From: Neospora caninum Liverpool
Lineage: Eukaryota > Apicomplexa > Conoidasida > Eucoccidiorida > Sarcocystidae
Direction of reading: 5' to 3'
Assembly (NCBI RefSeq): GCF_000208865.1
Contig: NC_018397.1
Location: 4,183,748 to 4,247,747, forward strand
DNA length: 64,000 nt
In this document: one piece after another, positions 1 to 12,046 of the stretch
Layout: every line of letters begins with the position of its first letter
Position numbering within the stretch: position 1 is the first letter of the stretch
The notes under the pieces: model-generated
The model's database searches: none
What the model saw: the letters and a program-made list of their open reading frames with translations, nothing else
What the model was told of the DNA's origin: nothing
Translations under genes and position numbers: made by a program

Positions 1-385
1 TAGGCCACAGCCCACGGGAGCAAAGCGAGACGGACAGAGGGAAGGGAGAAAGAGAGATTAAGCTACAACTAGAAGAGACCGACAAGGCGCATCCGCAGAT
101 GAGACTGCGTCCCAGGGAAAACTGGAAACGGGTGAAAACACAAGAGAACCGAGAGCGGTGAGAGGGAGATCAACCGCTGTTCGCACGACCGAGAACACGG
201 CGACCACGCGTCAGAACCTGGGCGAGAAGGCCGAGGTCCCCTACGCGCTCTGGTCTCTCGACAGCTGAAATCTCGTCGACGCGCCGGAAACATTCACAGA
301 CACACACGCATCACAAAATCGCTGAGATCTCGGCTCGGTCGGCTTCGACTTTGTCTTTCTTCGCGCTCTACTCTCCCGTCCTTAC
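1..385 (-). other. 3'-side intron of the WDR75-like gene
   Basis: The sequence beyond the GTAAGG donor at 385 holds no block resembling the remaining WDR75 C-terminal region. The next exon therefore probably lies before base 1. The reverse strand of bases 1-60 is pyrimidine-rich and could be the tract of an acceptor just outside the window. Confidence 0.5.
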
Positions 386-3300
386 GCGCGTGTGGGGCTG
401 GAGTGCTGTGACCTCGTTGACGTGAAAGTCGTCGACGCGCGTCTTCACGGTGAACGTCCCCGCTTCGTCTCCCTTTCCGTCCTTGTCGCCAGCGTCAAAG
501 ACCCAGAAGGTGATGCTGTGGCAGCGGCCATCTGCGACGGCGGCGTCCTCGATGCGCTTCCTGCGGATGCTCGACTCGGCGTCTCCGGTCGCGCCCCGGG
601 GGCCTTGGGCTCCAAGCAGAGCTTCTCCGACTGCCGTCGACGCGCCCCGGCTCTCGACGACAGCCAAGCTGCTGCCGCAGACATCGGCTGCGGCGAACCG
701 GACCTCCCACTGCGAGGCCGAGAAGGCGTCATCGACCCGCGAGGTGTACATGCGTTGGGGCCTGACGGGGAGGTGGAGCACGTGTTTGTCCTGCTCGGCA
801 TCGTACACCTGCAATCGGGCTGCATCGCTACTGAACAGGAGCATCCAGTTCCGCTCCCTTGCTGCGTGTTTCGATTGCACAGACCCCGCCAGTCGGACGC
901 CTTCCTCGGCGGAGTCTCTGTACCTTCGCGTCTCCGCCGACGCGCGACGCAGAAAGGTAGGCACGGCCAGGTGCTGCTGAGCCGCCTGCTGGCGAGCCCT
1001 CGAAAGAGACAGAGGAAGAAGGGGAGAAAGGACGAGGCCTCCGCGCGAAGCGGGAGAAGGTGCGAACCCAATCGGAGGAACCGAGGACGAGGAAGCGTGC
1101 TCGAAACGTGAGAAGAGAGACGGAAGAGAAGGCACGGAAGCGCGCGTCGCGGTTGAGTTGGCTTTGTCGCCACAGAAACAGCAGACGCCCGGCTCGGTCT
1201 CTCGATCCGGATTCCCAGCTGGCTTCTTCTCTTCTTCGCCGTCGTTGTCCGGCCGAGGCTTTCTCTCGCCGTTGCGCAAGGCGTCGCCTCCGCGTGCAGC
1301 GGCGCGACACGCCGCGCACACGGCGGGGGTCTGCGTGGAGCCTTCGCTCGCGCGCGCGTGGGCGATCGCGCTGTGGCCCGCGGAGAAGCTCGCCGAAGCG
1401 TAGGCGAAGGCAGCGAGCGGGAGATCGACGCCCTGGACGACTTTGGAGACCTGGAAGTGGACGAGGTCGACGAGCTTCACGGAGTTGTCTCCGCAGCTGA
1501 CAGCGACTCTCTCGGATCCCTCCGCGTTCGCGTCGAGAGGAGCGAGTGAGGAGATGTGGAAGATTGGTGCGCCGAGGCGAGGGAGAAATTGGCGGTGGAA
1601 GGCTTGGCGGATGTGCCAGAGTACCAGGACGCCTTCCTCGCCCCCGGAGAGGAGCAACATCCCATCGGCGGAGAAGGCCAGCGCCGTAACTGCATGAGCA
1701 TGCCAGTGGAGAATCACGGGAGACAGCGAAGCAGAGCTCGCGCTTTTCTTGCCGGACGCAGAGAGGGCTGAAGTCTGAGCCCCGCCATCGGTCGAGATCC
1801 CAGAGGCCAGCGACGAGGAGAGATTGAGAGGCGGAGGCAGCAGCCGGGACGTGGCGTGTCGCTGAGTCGAGTTCTGTTTCGCGTCTTTCTTGGTCTTTCC
1901 TTCTGGAGCTTCGCCCTTGCCGGCGTCTCCGGGTTCGCCGACGGCGCGACGCGCGCTCACATCCACCCCCAGAGACAGAAACGGGCCAAGATCGTTGAGA
2001 CAGAAAAAGGCCAAAATGCGCCCAATGCGGTCACCGGCGACGACAAAGTCGTCCGTCGGGTGTATCGACACCTGGACCAGGCGGTCGACGTGCCGAAGCG
2101 GGAGGAGGCGGTCGAGTTGACGCGAGAACAGGAGCAAGCGCTTCCCGGAGGTGACGGCGACGAAGGCCCCGCTGCGGCTCACGCAGAAGGCAGTCGGCGG
2201 AAGCGAGAGAGAAAAGAGAATTTGCGGGTGGAGGCGGAACTGCGGAGAGGCGCCCGAGAGAGCAGAACACAGCTGGCTCTTTGGGGGCGGCGCGAGGACC
2301 GAGCCCAACGAGAGCGTACATACAGCGTAGGTGGGAGCAGGGCGGGGCGCAGAGGCAGACCTCTGCGCTTCGCGCTCGCCTTGCACGAGAAGAAAGACCT
2401 CGCGTGATCCAGGAGCGCATGCCGCCGAAAGGACGGAGAATCCCACGTGGATTCGGTGCAACAAATAGTCAGCAGATGAGGGCGACGAGGGCAGGAGAGG
2501 GTGGACTGGAACTGACCAGAGACAGAGGGAGCCGTCGAGGGAAGCAGAGAGCGCGAGAGACGACGGGAGGTGCGGAGACGCGTTTGGCGGAAGAGCGACG
2601 ACAGACGTGATCTGAAAGGAAAAGCGGAATGCACAGAGGGTAAAGGAACCATCCACGGAAGAGCTCACAGGCGTTTTCTGCAGAGGAAATAACGAAACGC
2701 ATGCTCGGCGAAAACGAGAAACCGGCATACAACTACATGTGCATATACATATGTATATATATGAGAAGAGAGATAGACATGCGAAGAGGAAGTGTCGCCT
2801 AAGAGAAAATACACGGCGAATCATCGTGCCTGCGCTGGTCTCGTGCCTACATAACGGGGCATGCTACTACGATTCGGATAGATCTGGGTATGTATTGGTG
2901 GTGCCGGCCGCTCGGCAAAGGCGCCCCTCGAGAAAGGAGTCGCAAAGATGTAAGAGCGAGCGTGTCCCCCAGCAAGTGCGGCGTTTCCCATGTCTCGTGG
3001 ACTTGGTCTTACCGTGTCTGAGTGCCCACGTGTGACGTAGAGAAGCCGTCCCGTTTTCGCCGAGAAGAAGCAGAGCTCTCTCGTGCATGCGCCGGCTTTG
3101 TCGTGTCCTTCTGCGACGAAGTCCTCGCCTCTTGGAGTGGCAAGAACCTTCCCGCCGCACAAGAACGCGGAGGCTCTGTGGACGATACTTCCTCCGCCCA
3201 CGCGCCACGAGGTGTTTTTTCTATTCACTTGCTTCGAAACGGCATCGGAGAGAGCCGGCCCTTCGTCGTCAGCTGGAGCGGCCTTCGTTCCCTGCTGAGA

Positions 3301-3579
3301 AGAGAGATGAGACGAGGGCGAGGAAGCACGAGAAGAAGTGGCGCTGGGGGACCTGGAACGAAGTGTCTCTGTGGGCAGGCTCAGATGCTGAGACGGTGCC
3401 GGATTTGGATCGTCTTGAAGGCGTTCTTTTTCTCCAGCTCTCCGTTTCTTCTTCTGTGCATTCCGGAGTTCGCTGTCTAAACCCCGCGCGTCTGCTGTCG
3501 CCGACCCGCACTTTTCAGCGTCCGTCCAGTCGACACTCTCCATAGCCGACTCCGTAGACTTCCGACTTTTCTTCTTCAT
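386..3579 (-). CDS. WDR75: WDR75/Utp17-like WD40 protein (3' end outside window)
   Basis: Two coding exons are visible, 3579-3013 and 2611-386, both joining in phase 0 (donor GTAAG after the Thr codon of GHSDT, acceptor TTTCAG before ITSVV). At least 931 residues are present. A second donor (GTAAGG at 385) follows PHTR, so the gene continues below base 1. Blocks match human WDR75 (yeast Nan1/Utp17): SLDGSLCLWSV, SIHPTDDFVVAGD, LHWHAHAVTALAFSADG, LLSGGEEGVLVLW, FLPRLGAPIFHIS and VVQGV. This WD40 protein is a nucleolar t-UTP subunit of the small-subunit processome, needed for rRNA transcription and early 18S processing. The lysine-rich N-terminus (MKKKSRK) and several low-complexity inserts between WD repeats are parasite additions. 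I chose ATG 3579; an in-frame ATG at 3645 would add 22 residues. Family is confident; exact start is less so. Confidence 0.88.
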
Positions 3580-5535
3580 GTTGGCGAGAGCTAAAAGACA
3601 GGGTGAGAGGGGGAAGGCGCGAGGCGTTCGTCGACACAAAGACAAGAAAAAGAAGGCAATGAGCAGAGGGCTGCAGGAGGATCACGGAAGGTCGAAGGCC
3701 GAGGACAACGGGGAAGACTTAAAAGGCGACAGCCAAAGTAAGCGGGAACGGGGAGGCAACGACGCGATCTCAATCCAGGAGCGGAAAGGACACAATATAA
3801 AATTACAGCAGAAAAGGCCACATGAATAAAAATGCGCTGAGCCCTGCAAAGATGTCTGCGGAGCGCGTGATTTCCGCGTTTCTCGTGCTGCGCAATCGAT
3901 GAATCGACGTTTTCGCAGATGCTCTCTCTGCCTGGCGGCTAAAAGGGTTGGAGGGAAATGCGAAAGACGGCGAGAATCCCCCCCGTTCCCTCTGTCTCAG
4001 CCGTCGCACGAGTCTTAGAAGTGCCTGTGAAAACGCGTAAAAAAATGAAAAAAACGAGCATTCTTTCCCTTCTTTTTCGCCCGCGTGTGGGGCCAGCGCA
4101 GAAGCGTGAGAGAAGAGTTCTCTTGCGCGATATCGCTGGGGTGTACATACACCTGGATCGAAGCCCGCGGGAGAGGGTTTCTGTGCGCATTCTCTTTCCG
4201 AAAGCGAAGAGAGCCAAGCACGTCAGAGAAGCCTATCAGGGGAAAAAACCTTCTTGCTCATCAACACACGCCAAGCAGACGCTAGGAAAAGCCGGCTTTC
4301 TTGCCGTGCAACTCGTCCAGAGAGAACGGCCATCACAGCGCGACCTGTCTCGCGTTCGATTTTCGCGCATGCACCCGCGCGGCTGTCTCCCGAGGCGCTC
4401 GCGCAAAGCTGCCACATGGTGAAAACCCGAGGACGATGCTTGGTTGCGCAGGCGGTCGAGTGCACTCGGATCCTTCTGGCCAGAGCGCGAGGCGAGAGGC
4501 TCGTCCGATTTTGATCTTTGTTTTTTTCGTCTTGTGAACTTTGCTCCCCTTTCGTTTCGCCGGAAACGGAAACAGCCTCTGCGCAGACCCGTGCAGACAC
4601 TCCGATCGGCGCGTGTCCTTCCCGCTCTCTCTCTCTCTCTCGCATCCGAGGGAGACAGAGAGGAGAGAGCTCGTGCAGAAAGGAGGGGTAGTTCCAGCGC
4701 GGCCTACAGGGGTTTTTCGCGTGTCGGATTGGCTTTCGTCCCCGCGTGTCGGTCTTCCCCCTTTTCACGGGGCGAAAACGCGTCGCCATCGGAACTCAGC
4801 TTTTCCACGCAGCAAGTCCGGCCTCCTCCCAGGCTCGGCTCTCCTGGTCGGACCGGCTCGCGCGCGAGAGAGTGCAGCGCGCTCTGGTGACGGCTCTCAG
4901 AGAGGGGCGCTTTTCCGAGTTGCGACTTGTGTGTCGTTCCTGACCCAGTGACTGGGAACGAACCAAGTGAGGTTCCGCGCAGGCTCGGTCGGGCGTGTGC
5001 AGGATCGCTCACCGTTCAATCGAAACACAGAGAGAGTGGACAAGGTCAAAGAGCGGGCAAGAAAAGGAAAGAAAAGGAAAGGAGGAAGCGCCAAAGTGAG
5101 GGAAAAAAGAGATCGTTTCTTTCCTCCGTTCCCGCGCACCTTTTCGAAAGCAAACGCATCGCGGCTTCTGTGTCTGAGTCTTCGTTCCCTGTTCACACCG
5201 TCTGTCTTTCGACGCGTCTCCCCCTTTTCTGACACAGTCTTTGCAGCGCCGCCATCCAGTTTCCCATTCTGTCGCGTTGTTCGCTTCACATCGTCTCGAC
5301 CAAGAGAGGACTGTCTCTCCTTTACCCCAAAGGCTCGCCCTCTTGTCCTGTTCGTCACGGTCTCCTTTTCGTGTTCTCTGGATCTGTGTTGGCCTCTGTT
5401 TGTCTCTTGCTCTCGTCTTGTCAGTTTCCATCTTGTCTCTTTTCTTTGCAAGCGTCTCCTCGCTGCGCTGTCTAGAAACTCCTTGGGGGACTTGATCTCC
5501 GTCCACTCCGGCGAAGGAGAAACGTTTCGGCAGAG
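3580..5535. promoter_or_regulatory. Divergent intergenic region between WDR75-like and eIF4E-like genes
   Basis: About 2 kb separates two start codons that point away from each other, so it should hold both 5' UTRs and both promoters. The part next to the eIF4E-like start (about 5150-5530) is strongly CT-rich on the plus strand. Short ORFs on both strands show no recognisable protein. No TATA box is evident, which is usual for Toxoplasma promoters. Confidence 0.5.
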
Positions 5536-7026
5536 ATGACGGCGAGGCGCCACGAGCCGCCGAACGCAAGTTGTGGAAACCTTGAATCGAAACTCCCCCA
5601 TCTGCTGACCTCTCAGTCGCCTCTCTCCGAGAGCGAAGGCGCAGCCCTGCGCGCGAAACTCGCCAAGATGAAGGAGACAACCGCCGTTCTCTCCGGCAAT
5701 CCCCTCGCCGAAGCCGAGAAGAGTCAAAAGGTGAAGGAGGAAAAGAAAACGAAGGAAGAGGAGAAGACGGCGAAGGAGGAGAAGACGGCGAAGGAGAAGA
5801 AGACGGCGAAAGAGGAGAAAGAGCCCGAAAAAGACACCAAGAAGGAGAGAGAGAGCCGGAAAGAGAGGAAAGAGAGGAAGGAGATCGAGAGCGAAACCGC
5901 CGAATCATGGCGCGCCGACGCGACCGCCTCGCCGAAAGGCCGCAAAGCCGGCGAGACACTGCCGGCCTCGCCTCACCTTGCATGGTTGTCTCCGAATGGT
6001 GATCCGAAGAAAGACAGGAAGAGCCTGCCGAAGAATGTGCCTTCGCCAGTTCTCGCAGCGCGCAAATTTGGAGGTCGAGAAAGAGGCGCCTTGCCAGGCA
6101 GGCAGTCGCACGGAGTAAGAAACCGGAACTAGAAAGAAAGGGAGGAGGGGAAGAACCGAGCGAGAAAGGGAATGACACAGTTTTCCGGACGCTGGTCTTC
6201 CTCTCTTCTATACCTTTGTGTGTGCAAATCTTGCCTATGCGTCATTTTCCTTTCTCCCGTCGCTCTCGCGGGTGCGCACGGCCTTTGCTTCTTCTACCTC
6301 CTGCACCATTCTCTCTCTGTCTGCGCGTGGTGTCCCCTCAAGCACTCTCCTCTCCGAGGGGATTTGCATGTCTCTCTTCTCTCTGGTGTCGCCCGACGCC
6401 TCGTGTCGCGTTCCCCCCGTTTCTGCGCTCCCTTCGTGGGTGTTCTCTCTCTTCTAGATCGCGGACCCGAATCTCGGCATGTGGGCACGCCGGCTCTACG
6501 AGCACTGCGTAGCGCCTCCACGCAGTTTTGCTCTCTTGCGTCGCCCGTTCCTTTCCTCTTCTCTTCCCACCTCGCTTCCTCACGAGCTCGTGTCCTCCCG
6601 GACAGCTCTTCGTGTCCCTCGAACCGCTCTTTTCGTTTCCGGATTGCGTCTTGGGCTCCGCAGCAAATCCGCGTGAAGAAGCAAAACGTCCCAGCTGGCG
6701 AGCATGCACTGGAGACCGGATGGCGCTTCTGGTACTACGACCCGAAGCAAGCAGTGATGGAGAATCTCCGAGACGCCACCCTCGCTGCCTTCCCCGAAAC
6801 CACGCGAGTTTACGCTTCTCGCCTTCGCGGCCTCAACTGTTTCTCCACCGTCGAAGGCTTCTTCAGGTGCGCACCGCAGCGAACAGAGAAGACAGCTCAT
6901 GCTTGCGTCCCTTCAACTTTGCCCTTATTTGCAGATGCATCTAGCGGGATCGATCTTTATCTCTGCAGATACGTCGCAGTCTTTGCATGCGAGAAACGGA
7001 GATAGTTTATGTATAAATACTTGTTA

Positions 7027-7057
<31 letters not shown>

Positions 7058-8437
7058 AATGTATGTATGTATTCATGTATAAATACCTGTCTATGTATGT
7101 ATGTATTCATGGATAAATACCTATGTGTGTCTGTATTTATGTATAAATACTTGTCTATGTATATATATATATATATCAACATATATATATATATATATAT
7201 ATATGTGCATAAACAAGTATTTGTATAAAGCTGCATACGTTTGTATATAGGGTATGAGGTAAGCTGATATCGCCAGTTTCATGAATCGATGTAAGTGCGA
7301 CGTGTATCGATGTCGCCTCATTGGCGCACGCATTTGTGTTCATGTGTTCTGTACCAGTTTTATTTCTGCGGTGCGCATGCATCGTGCATCGATAACTTCA
7401 GGTGTATGTGCGTATAGTTCGAGTTGTATGTGGCTTTTGGGCGTCGCTTGCTTTTCCTTCCTATGGTGCACGTCGATTTCGCTGCGCTCTCTGGGTTTTT
7501 CTGTGTCCACAAGTTCTCGAAATGGCTCACAGAAGTTGCTGGAGAAAGGCATGGTGGCGCGTGTGTGTGCCCCGTCACGTGTTTTCTTTAGACACCATAT
7601 GTCATTATCCTAAAGATTATCGGGGTAGCCTGGGATCCTTCTACTGAGAAGGAAAGGGAGAGCTTGTCCCTGACGGTAGCGACGTGGGGAAATCTTGAGC
7701 CCAAAGATTCGCCTGTTTTTTTCAGATACATGCGCTGCCTTTCGCGGCCGTCTCAGCTGCCCGGCGAGTGTCTCTTGCAGCTTTTCCGAAAAGGCTGTTG
7801 GCCCCTCTGGGAGGTGAGCAAAAAATGGCTGCATGCGCCGCACCATTGTTCTCTTTCTCGTGACTTGATGCGTATATCCGGAGTCCCCCGAGCTGTGCCT
7901 TCTATCTCCACGTTCTCCCTGTCTTCAGGGTCGAGTCGAGGGGGGTTTTTCGCTTCCTTCTTTGCGCCTCTCGGGTCTCTAACGGGACATTAGACCGAAC
8001 CTGCGATAGATAAATATATCTTGGATGATCCCTCTCCAGTATCAGTTCCACTCCGCACCGGTCTTTGCCCTCTGCGCTTCCCGAGCTGTCTGGCGTATCG
8101 CGGCTCTTCGGATTCCCTTTCTTTCCTCTGCTGCAATAACCTCTTTTGCGCCTTGAAACTCGCGTTTTCTTTCCACGTTTTCTCCTTTTCCCTTCAGTTT
8201 TTCCCCGGCGGCGGCAGCTGGAGTCTTCGCCTGAAAAAGCCTGGATGCTCGGCGCGGACTGTGGACGGCCTGTGGGAGACTCTGGTAGGAACACCCAGGC
8301 GCTCCCGTCTTTTCAAGATATTCACATAAAACATACACATCCATGAGCACCGTTATATATATATATGGTGTTCAGCTCATCGGAATCGAGATACCTAAAT
8401 AATTTTATCGATATTCGGATTGGGCATGTGAATCAAG

Positions 8438-8475
<38 letters not shown>

Positions 8476-10416
8476 ATAGATAGGTCGATAGGCAAGCACG
8501 GGGAGACGCTGGAGCACCTCTCCATGTGTTCCGTGGATGTTTCAGCAGATTTATGTTGCTTACGTTTGTGCGTCTTTATGGCGGCCAACGCCTGGATGCA
8601 AGTCCCTCTTTTTCGGCTTTCCACTTCACGATGATCCCGTGTGCGTTTGGTGCCGAGTATAGTTAATGAGGTAACTAGGGTGGAACTCGAAAGAGTTGGG
8701 TGGCGTATATCAGTATCCCAAAGCTAATCAGAGTAGTCTGGGATCCTTTTTGCGATTTCCGTGTGCGTTTTCTCGCTTTCGCGCATTTCCTGCCTCTCTT
8801 CAGCTTTGCCCCGCGGTCCTCTCTCCATGTCTTTTCTCAGGTCTTGGCATGCATTGGTGAAGCCTTTGAAATGCCCGAAGTCGTGGGCGTCGTCGTGCAG
8901 TCCAAGCCGAAGGAGTTTGTCCTCTCGCTATGGATCGACACTTGCCCGAACGCGGAAGCACAAAAACGCATCGGGTAAATGCCGTTTTATCTCGAGAAGA
9001 AAGGCCCAGCTCCCTGCCTTGAGAACGCATATCTATTTCTACTTCTATTTCCTTCAGAATATAATAAATAATTATATAATTATCTATCTATATACATATA
9101 TATGTGTGTGTATTCGTATAAATGTTTGTAGCTTTGTTCAGTGGGCACACAGATCAAATTGAAGTGCGGTGGCCTAGTTGACGCATATAGAGATTTTCTT
9201 TATTTGTGGAATAAACGTGTGTGCCGGACTGACGAGGGCGGCAACTAGATAGCGTAGATGCTCGGATGACATTGGTGTGCGCCTAGGAGTTTCAAAGGTT
9301 GTGTGTCCTTCGTCTCACCGGCGTGTATCTTTCGGGCTTCTCCGCTTGCAGCGAGAAGTTGGATCAGCTCTGCCGCATTCGGGGAAATCTCGCCTTCCAA
9401 TTCAAGAGCTTTCAGATGGTCCTGAAGGTATGTGCACGGAACTTGGTGTTTTTTCTCCATGTCTCTTTTCGCGCGTGTATGTCTCGGATTGCGCTTCGGG
9501 ATCTCTGCGGTTCGACCGTAGGCAACACCGTGCCGCCTGTACAAGCTCCAAAAGCTTCGAAGTCTTTCCTGATGATGTGGGAAAAAGATCCGCCAGGACA
9601 ATCATCAACTCCCTCTGCCGTTGTGTGTTTTGTCTCGTCTTTTTCTCGCTCGCTTTGGCCCGGGGTGGCCGCTTGCTCATTATTGATCGCCGCGTGTCAC
9701 GTACGTTCTGTTTCCACCTCTTCCTCTATCCTCTGTCTTGTTATTTCTCTCACTTCTTCCTTTTCTTTCTCTTTCCCTCTCTGTCTCGCTCTTACTCTCA
9801 GTTGTTACTTCTCTTTTTTGTGCTCTCACTTTCTCGCCTTTCACTCAACTTGTCTCCACTTGGAGAATCGCCACTGCGGTCGGACACTCTCTGCCTCTTC
9901 GTAATCTCCGGGCGTACTCAGTCTGATCATCTGCCCCGCGCGGAAACTGGGAAACGCAAACCTCAGCCTCGTGTCCGAGATCGCGTTTCTTCTGTGTCTT
10001 GCGCTTTGTCTCAGAACTGCGGCGCACCGCCCTCGCCTTCACCCCTGAAGACGCCGGCGGCCAGCCCCCCTCCGTCTCCGTTTCTTCTCGCAGCTTCGTT
10101 TGCGTCTTTCGGCTCTTCGGCGCTGTCCCCGGCAGTTCGCCCCGGTATTTTCTCTCTTTTGAAGGCGGGGGAGAAGCCCGCAGACCGTCTGGTCCTGGAA
10201 CCGCGAGCGGAAGACGCACCGCCCGAGAAGGTGAAAGGAAAAGAAGACACCCACACGAAGGAGAAACGCGGCGAGGCCAAGACCGCGAACGTGAAAAGCG
10301 AAGCAAAAGAGGCGAGCGCTTCGGCCGCAGAAAGCGAGAAGAACGAGAAGACTGCACACAACGACGGAGGCGCGGCAGAGGAAGCTAAGCAGACAAAGGA
10401 GTCCCGTGATGCTTGA
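5536..10416 (+). CDS. Divergent eIF4E-family (mRNA cap-binding) protein
   Basis: Seven exons join in phase: 5536-6114, 6664-6866, 7726-7813, 8198-8284, 8841-8974, 9352-9427 and 10015-10416 (522 aa). Residues 1-193 are a Lys/Glu-rich extension. Residues about 205-389 form the eIF4E fold: GWRFWYYD (W43/W46 region), FSTVEGFF (dorsal helix), WPLWE (W102/E103), GGGSWSLRL (W113 strand), LWETLVLACIGEAF and EFVLSLW (W166 strand). The C-terminal 133 residues are Pro/Ser- then Lys/Glu-rich. eIF4E proteins bind the m7G cap and recruit eIF4G. Here the residue aligning with cap-stacking W56 is Val224 (AVMENL against TWQANL), dorsal W73 is Phe, and the R112 position is Ser, so this resembles the divergent class II/III types more than canonical eIF4E. 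An extra loop of about 20 residues follows AVMENL. The core is secure; joining of exon 1 and the last exon rests on splice phase. Confidence 0.82.
7029..7205. repeat. TATG/TA microsatellite cluster in eIF4E-like intron 2
   Basis: A run of TATG units (about 7030-7071) is followed by degenerate copies of a unit containing TGTATAAATAC, then two (TA)n runs near 7157-7205. It lies in the 859-base intron between exons 2 and 3. Confidence 0.9.
8439..8473. repeat. (TA)n microsatellite in eIF4E-like intron 4
   Basis: About 17 uninterrupted TA units lie between exons 4 and 5. Confidence 0.9.
9060..9112. repeat. AT-rich simple-sequence tract in eIF4E-like intron 5
   Basis: A tract made of ATAA, TATA and TCTA units lies just downstream of exon 5. 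It has no coding content. Confidence 0.75.
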
Positions 10417-11997
10417 GAAAGTGGACGAGTCAAGACTTCCGGAAAAGAGGCTTGTGACGCCCACACAGGGTGGAAAGCTGAGGCGGCGGCGGAGAGACGG
10501 GGAAGAGAGAAGGGAAAAGGAGGGGGGGGCGAGGAGAGAAGAAAAAAAGGCAGAATTCGAGGAGACGGCCGAGAAAGAAAGGGACATGGAGATAGGAAAC
10601 GCGTGGAAACGTGAAGACGCGACCGGAAGAGAAGGAGGCAGATACAACGGTGCGCTGTTTTTGGTGTTTGGGATCCTCTGCGCACGGCCGACAAACGCAG
10701 CCAGGAGCCGCAATCCGAAGTGAGGAGCGGATACTTTGAACCGGAAGGAATGAGACCAGAACCGCGAGGTTTCTGAGAGAAGTCCTGGCCTCGCGTGTGA
10801 TGACAAAACGCGTAAATGCTCGTGCACATCCAATGTGTTGCTCTTTGTGCATTGCTTAACCGGGTTCATCAACGAGTCTGCAAATATAGGGTTCTCGCCT
10901 TGTCTCACGTTGCGCCTCCGCCTTTTCCCTCTGTGCTTGCGTGGGGAGCGCCGCGAGTGTGCGTCCCCACAGGTGCTTTGTTCTTGTACCGCCAGTGTGT
11001 CAGGCGCTACCAATTGTGCAGTGTGTCACGTTCACGCTCATTTGTTCGGCTTGTCGATGTTCGCGCACCCCCGGCTCGCATTTTTCCTACACCCGCCGCT
11101 CTGGCTGTTTGCGGTCCTCAAAGACATGTCTCTCATCGTTTGTCCAGCAGGGGGGACTGTCTCCGCAAAGGCACTCTTTTTCGGGCGCAGTCGCTGCTGC
11201 GCTTGGGCTCCAGTCCGGCGTGGGCGAGACCCGGTGGAGGCCGGTCGAGAATCGATGTTGTGGCTTTTGGAAAGCGCGACGGCGTTTTTACTTTTTACTT
11301 TCTGTCGCGTGTGTCATCGAGATACACTGACCCCGCCAACGCACGCAGCCTGGCGAGTTTTGTTTCGTCTTTGGAATGCGCGAAGGAAACGCGACGCGCC
11401 GCGCGTTCTACCGAGCGGCGATGTTGTCTCGACGGCGCGCGAAGTCGGACAAGGCCGTTGTCCCTCCTTCGAGCTGTCGGATGTTTGTTTGTCCCTGCTT
11501 CGTCAGACCTCACCTTTCCCACCTGTGTCCTCTCGCCCTAGCTTCTCTCTGACAAATCGTCTTGTCAATGCTTATCGAGGCCGGTTGCGGCGACTATGGC
11601 GCACCGCCTGTTCTGTTCTCTCGCGTTTTTTTGTGAGGTAGCAATGCATGCAAACCCTTGTGGCCCCGGCAACGCGTCGTTTCGCCAGGAAACTCCAAAC
11701 GAACTCGAAAGCGGCGCGCGTCTGTGCGACTCCGCGAACACGCCCATCTCAAACGCTCTCTCCCTCGCTTCAGAGCGGGAACCTTCTGTGTGGCCATCTT
11801 GGTTTCGATCGGAATACCTTCGGACGGGGTCAGAGGTGACAGAAAAACCCCGCTCTTCCCAAAATGCCATACCTAGGTGTATAGGCGCATTACTGCGGAG
11901 GGTCAGCTCGTGAGAAATTGCGATCTCTCTCGGCGCAGAGAAGCGTCAACGTCGGCATGCCCAGCTCTCTCACGTGGCCTCGACATACAGATATTAG

Positions 11998-12046
<49 letters not shown>

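Noticed and set aside
5536..6132. Lysine/glutamate-rich ORF as an independent short gene
   Set aside because: A GTAAGA donor at 6115 and the CAG acceptor at 6663 join it in phase to the eIF4E core, so it is better treated as the N-terminal extension, although transcript proof is lacking.
7024..7236. Tyr/Ile/Cys-rich ORFs across the TATG/TA repeats in intron 2 of the eIF4E-like gene
   Set aside because: They are translations of simple-sequence DNA.
10835..11641. 268-codon plus-strand ORF downstream of the eIF4E-like gene
   Set aside because: It has Cys/Arg/Leu-rich random-looking composition, no domain, no clear splice partners, and several overlapping frames of similar size.
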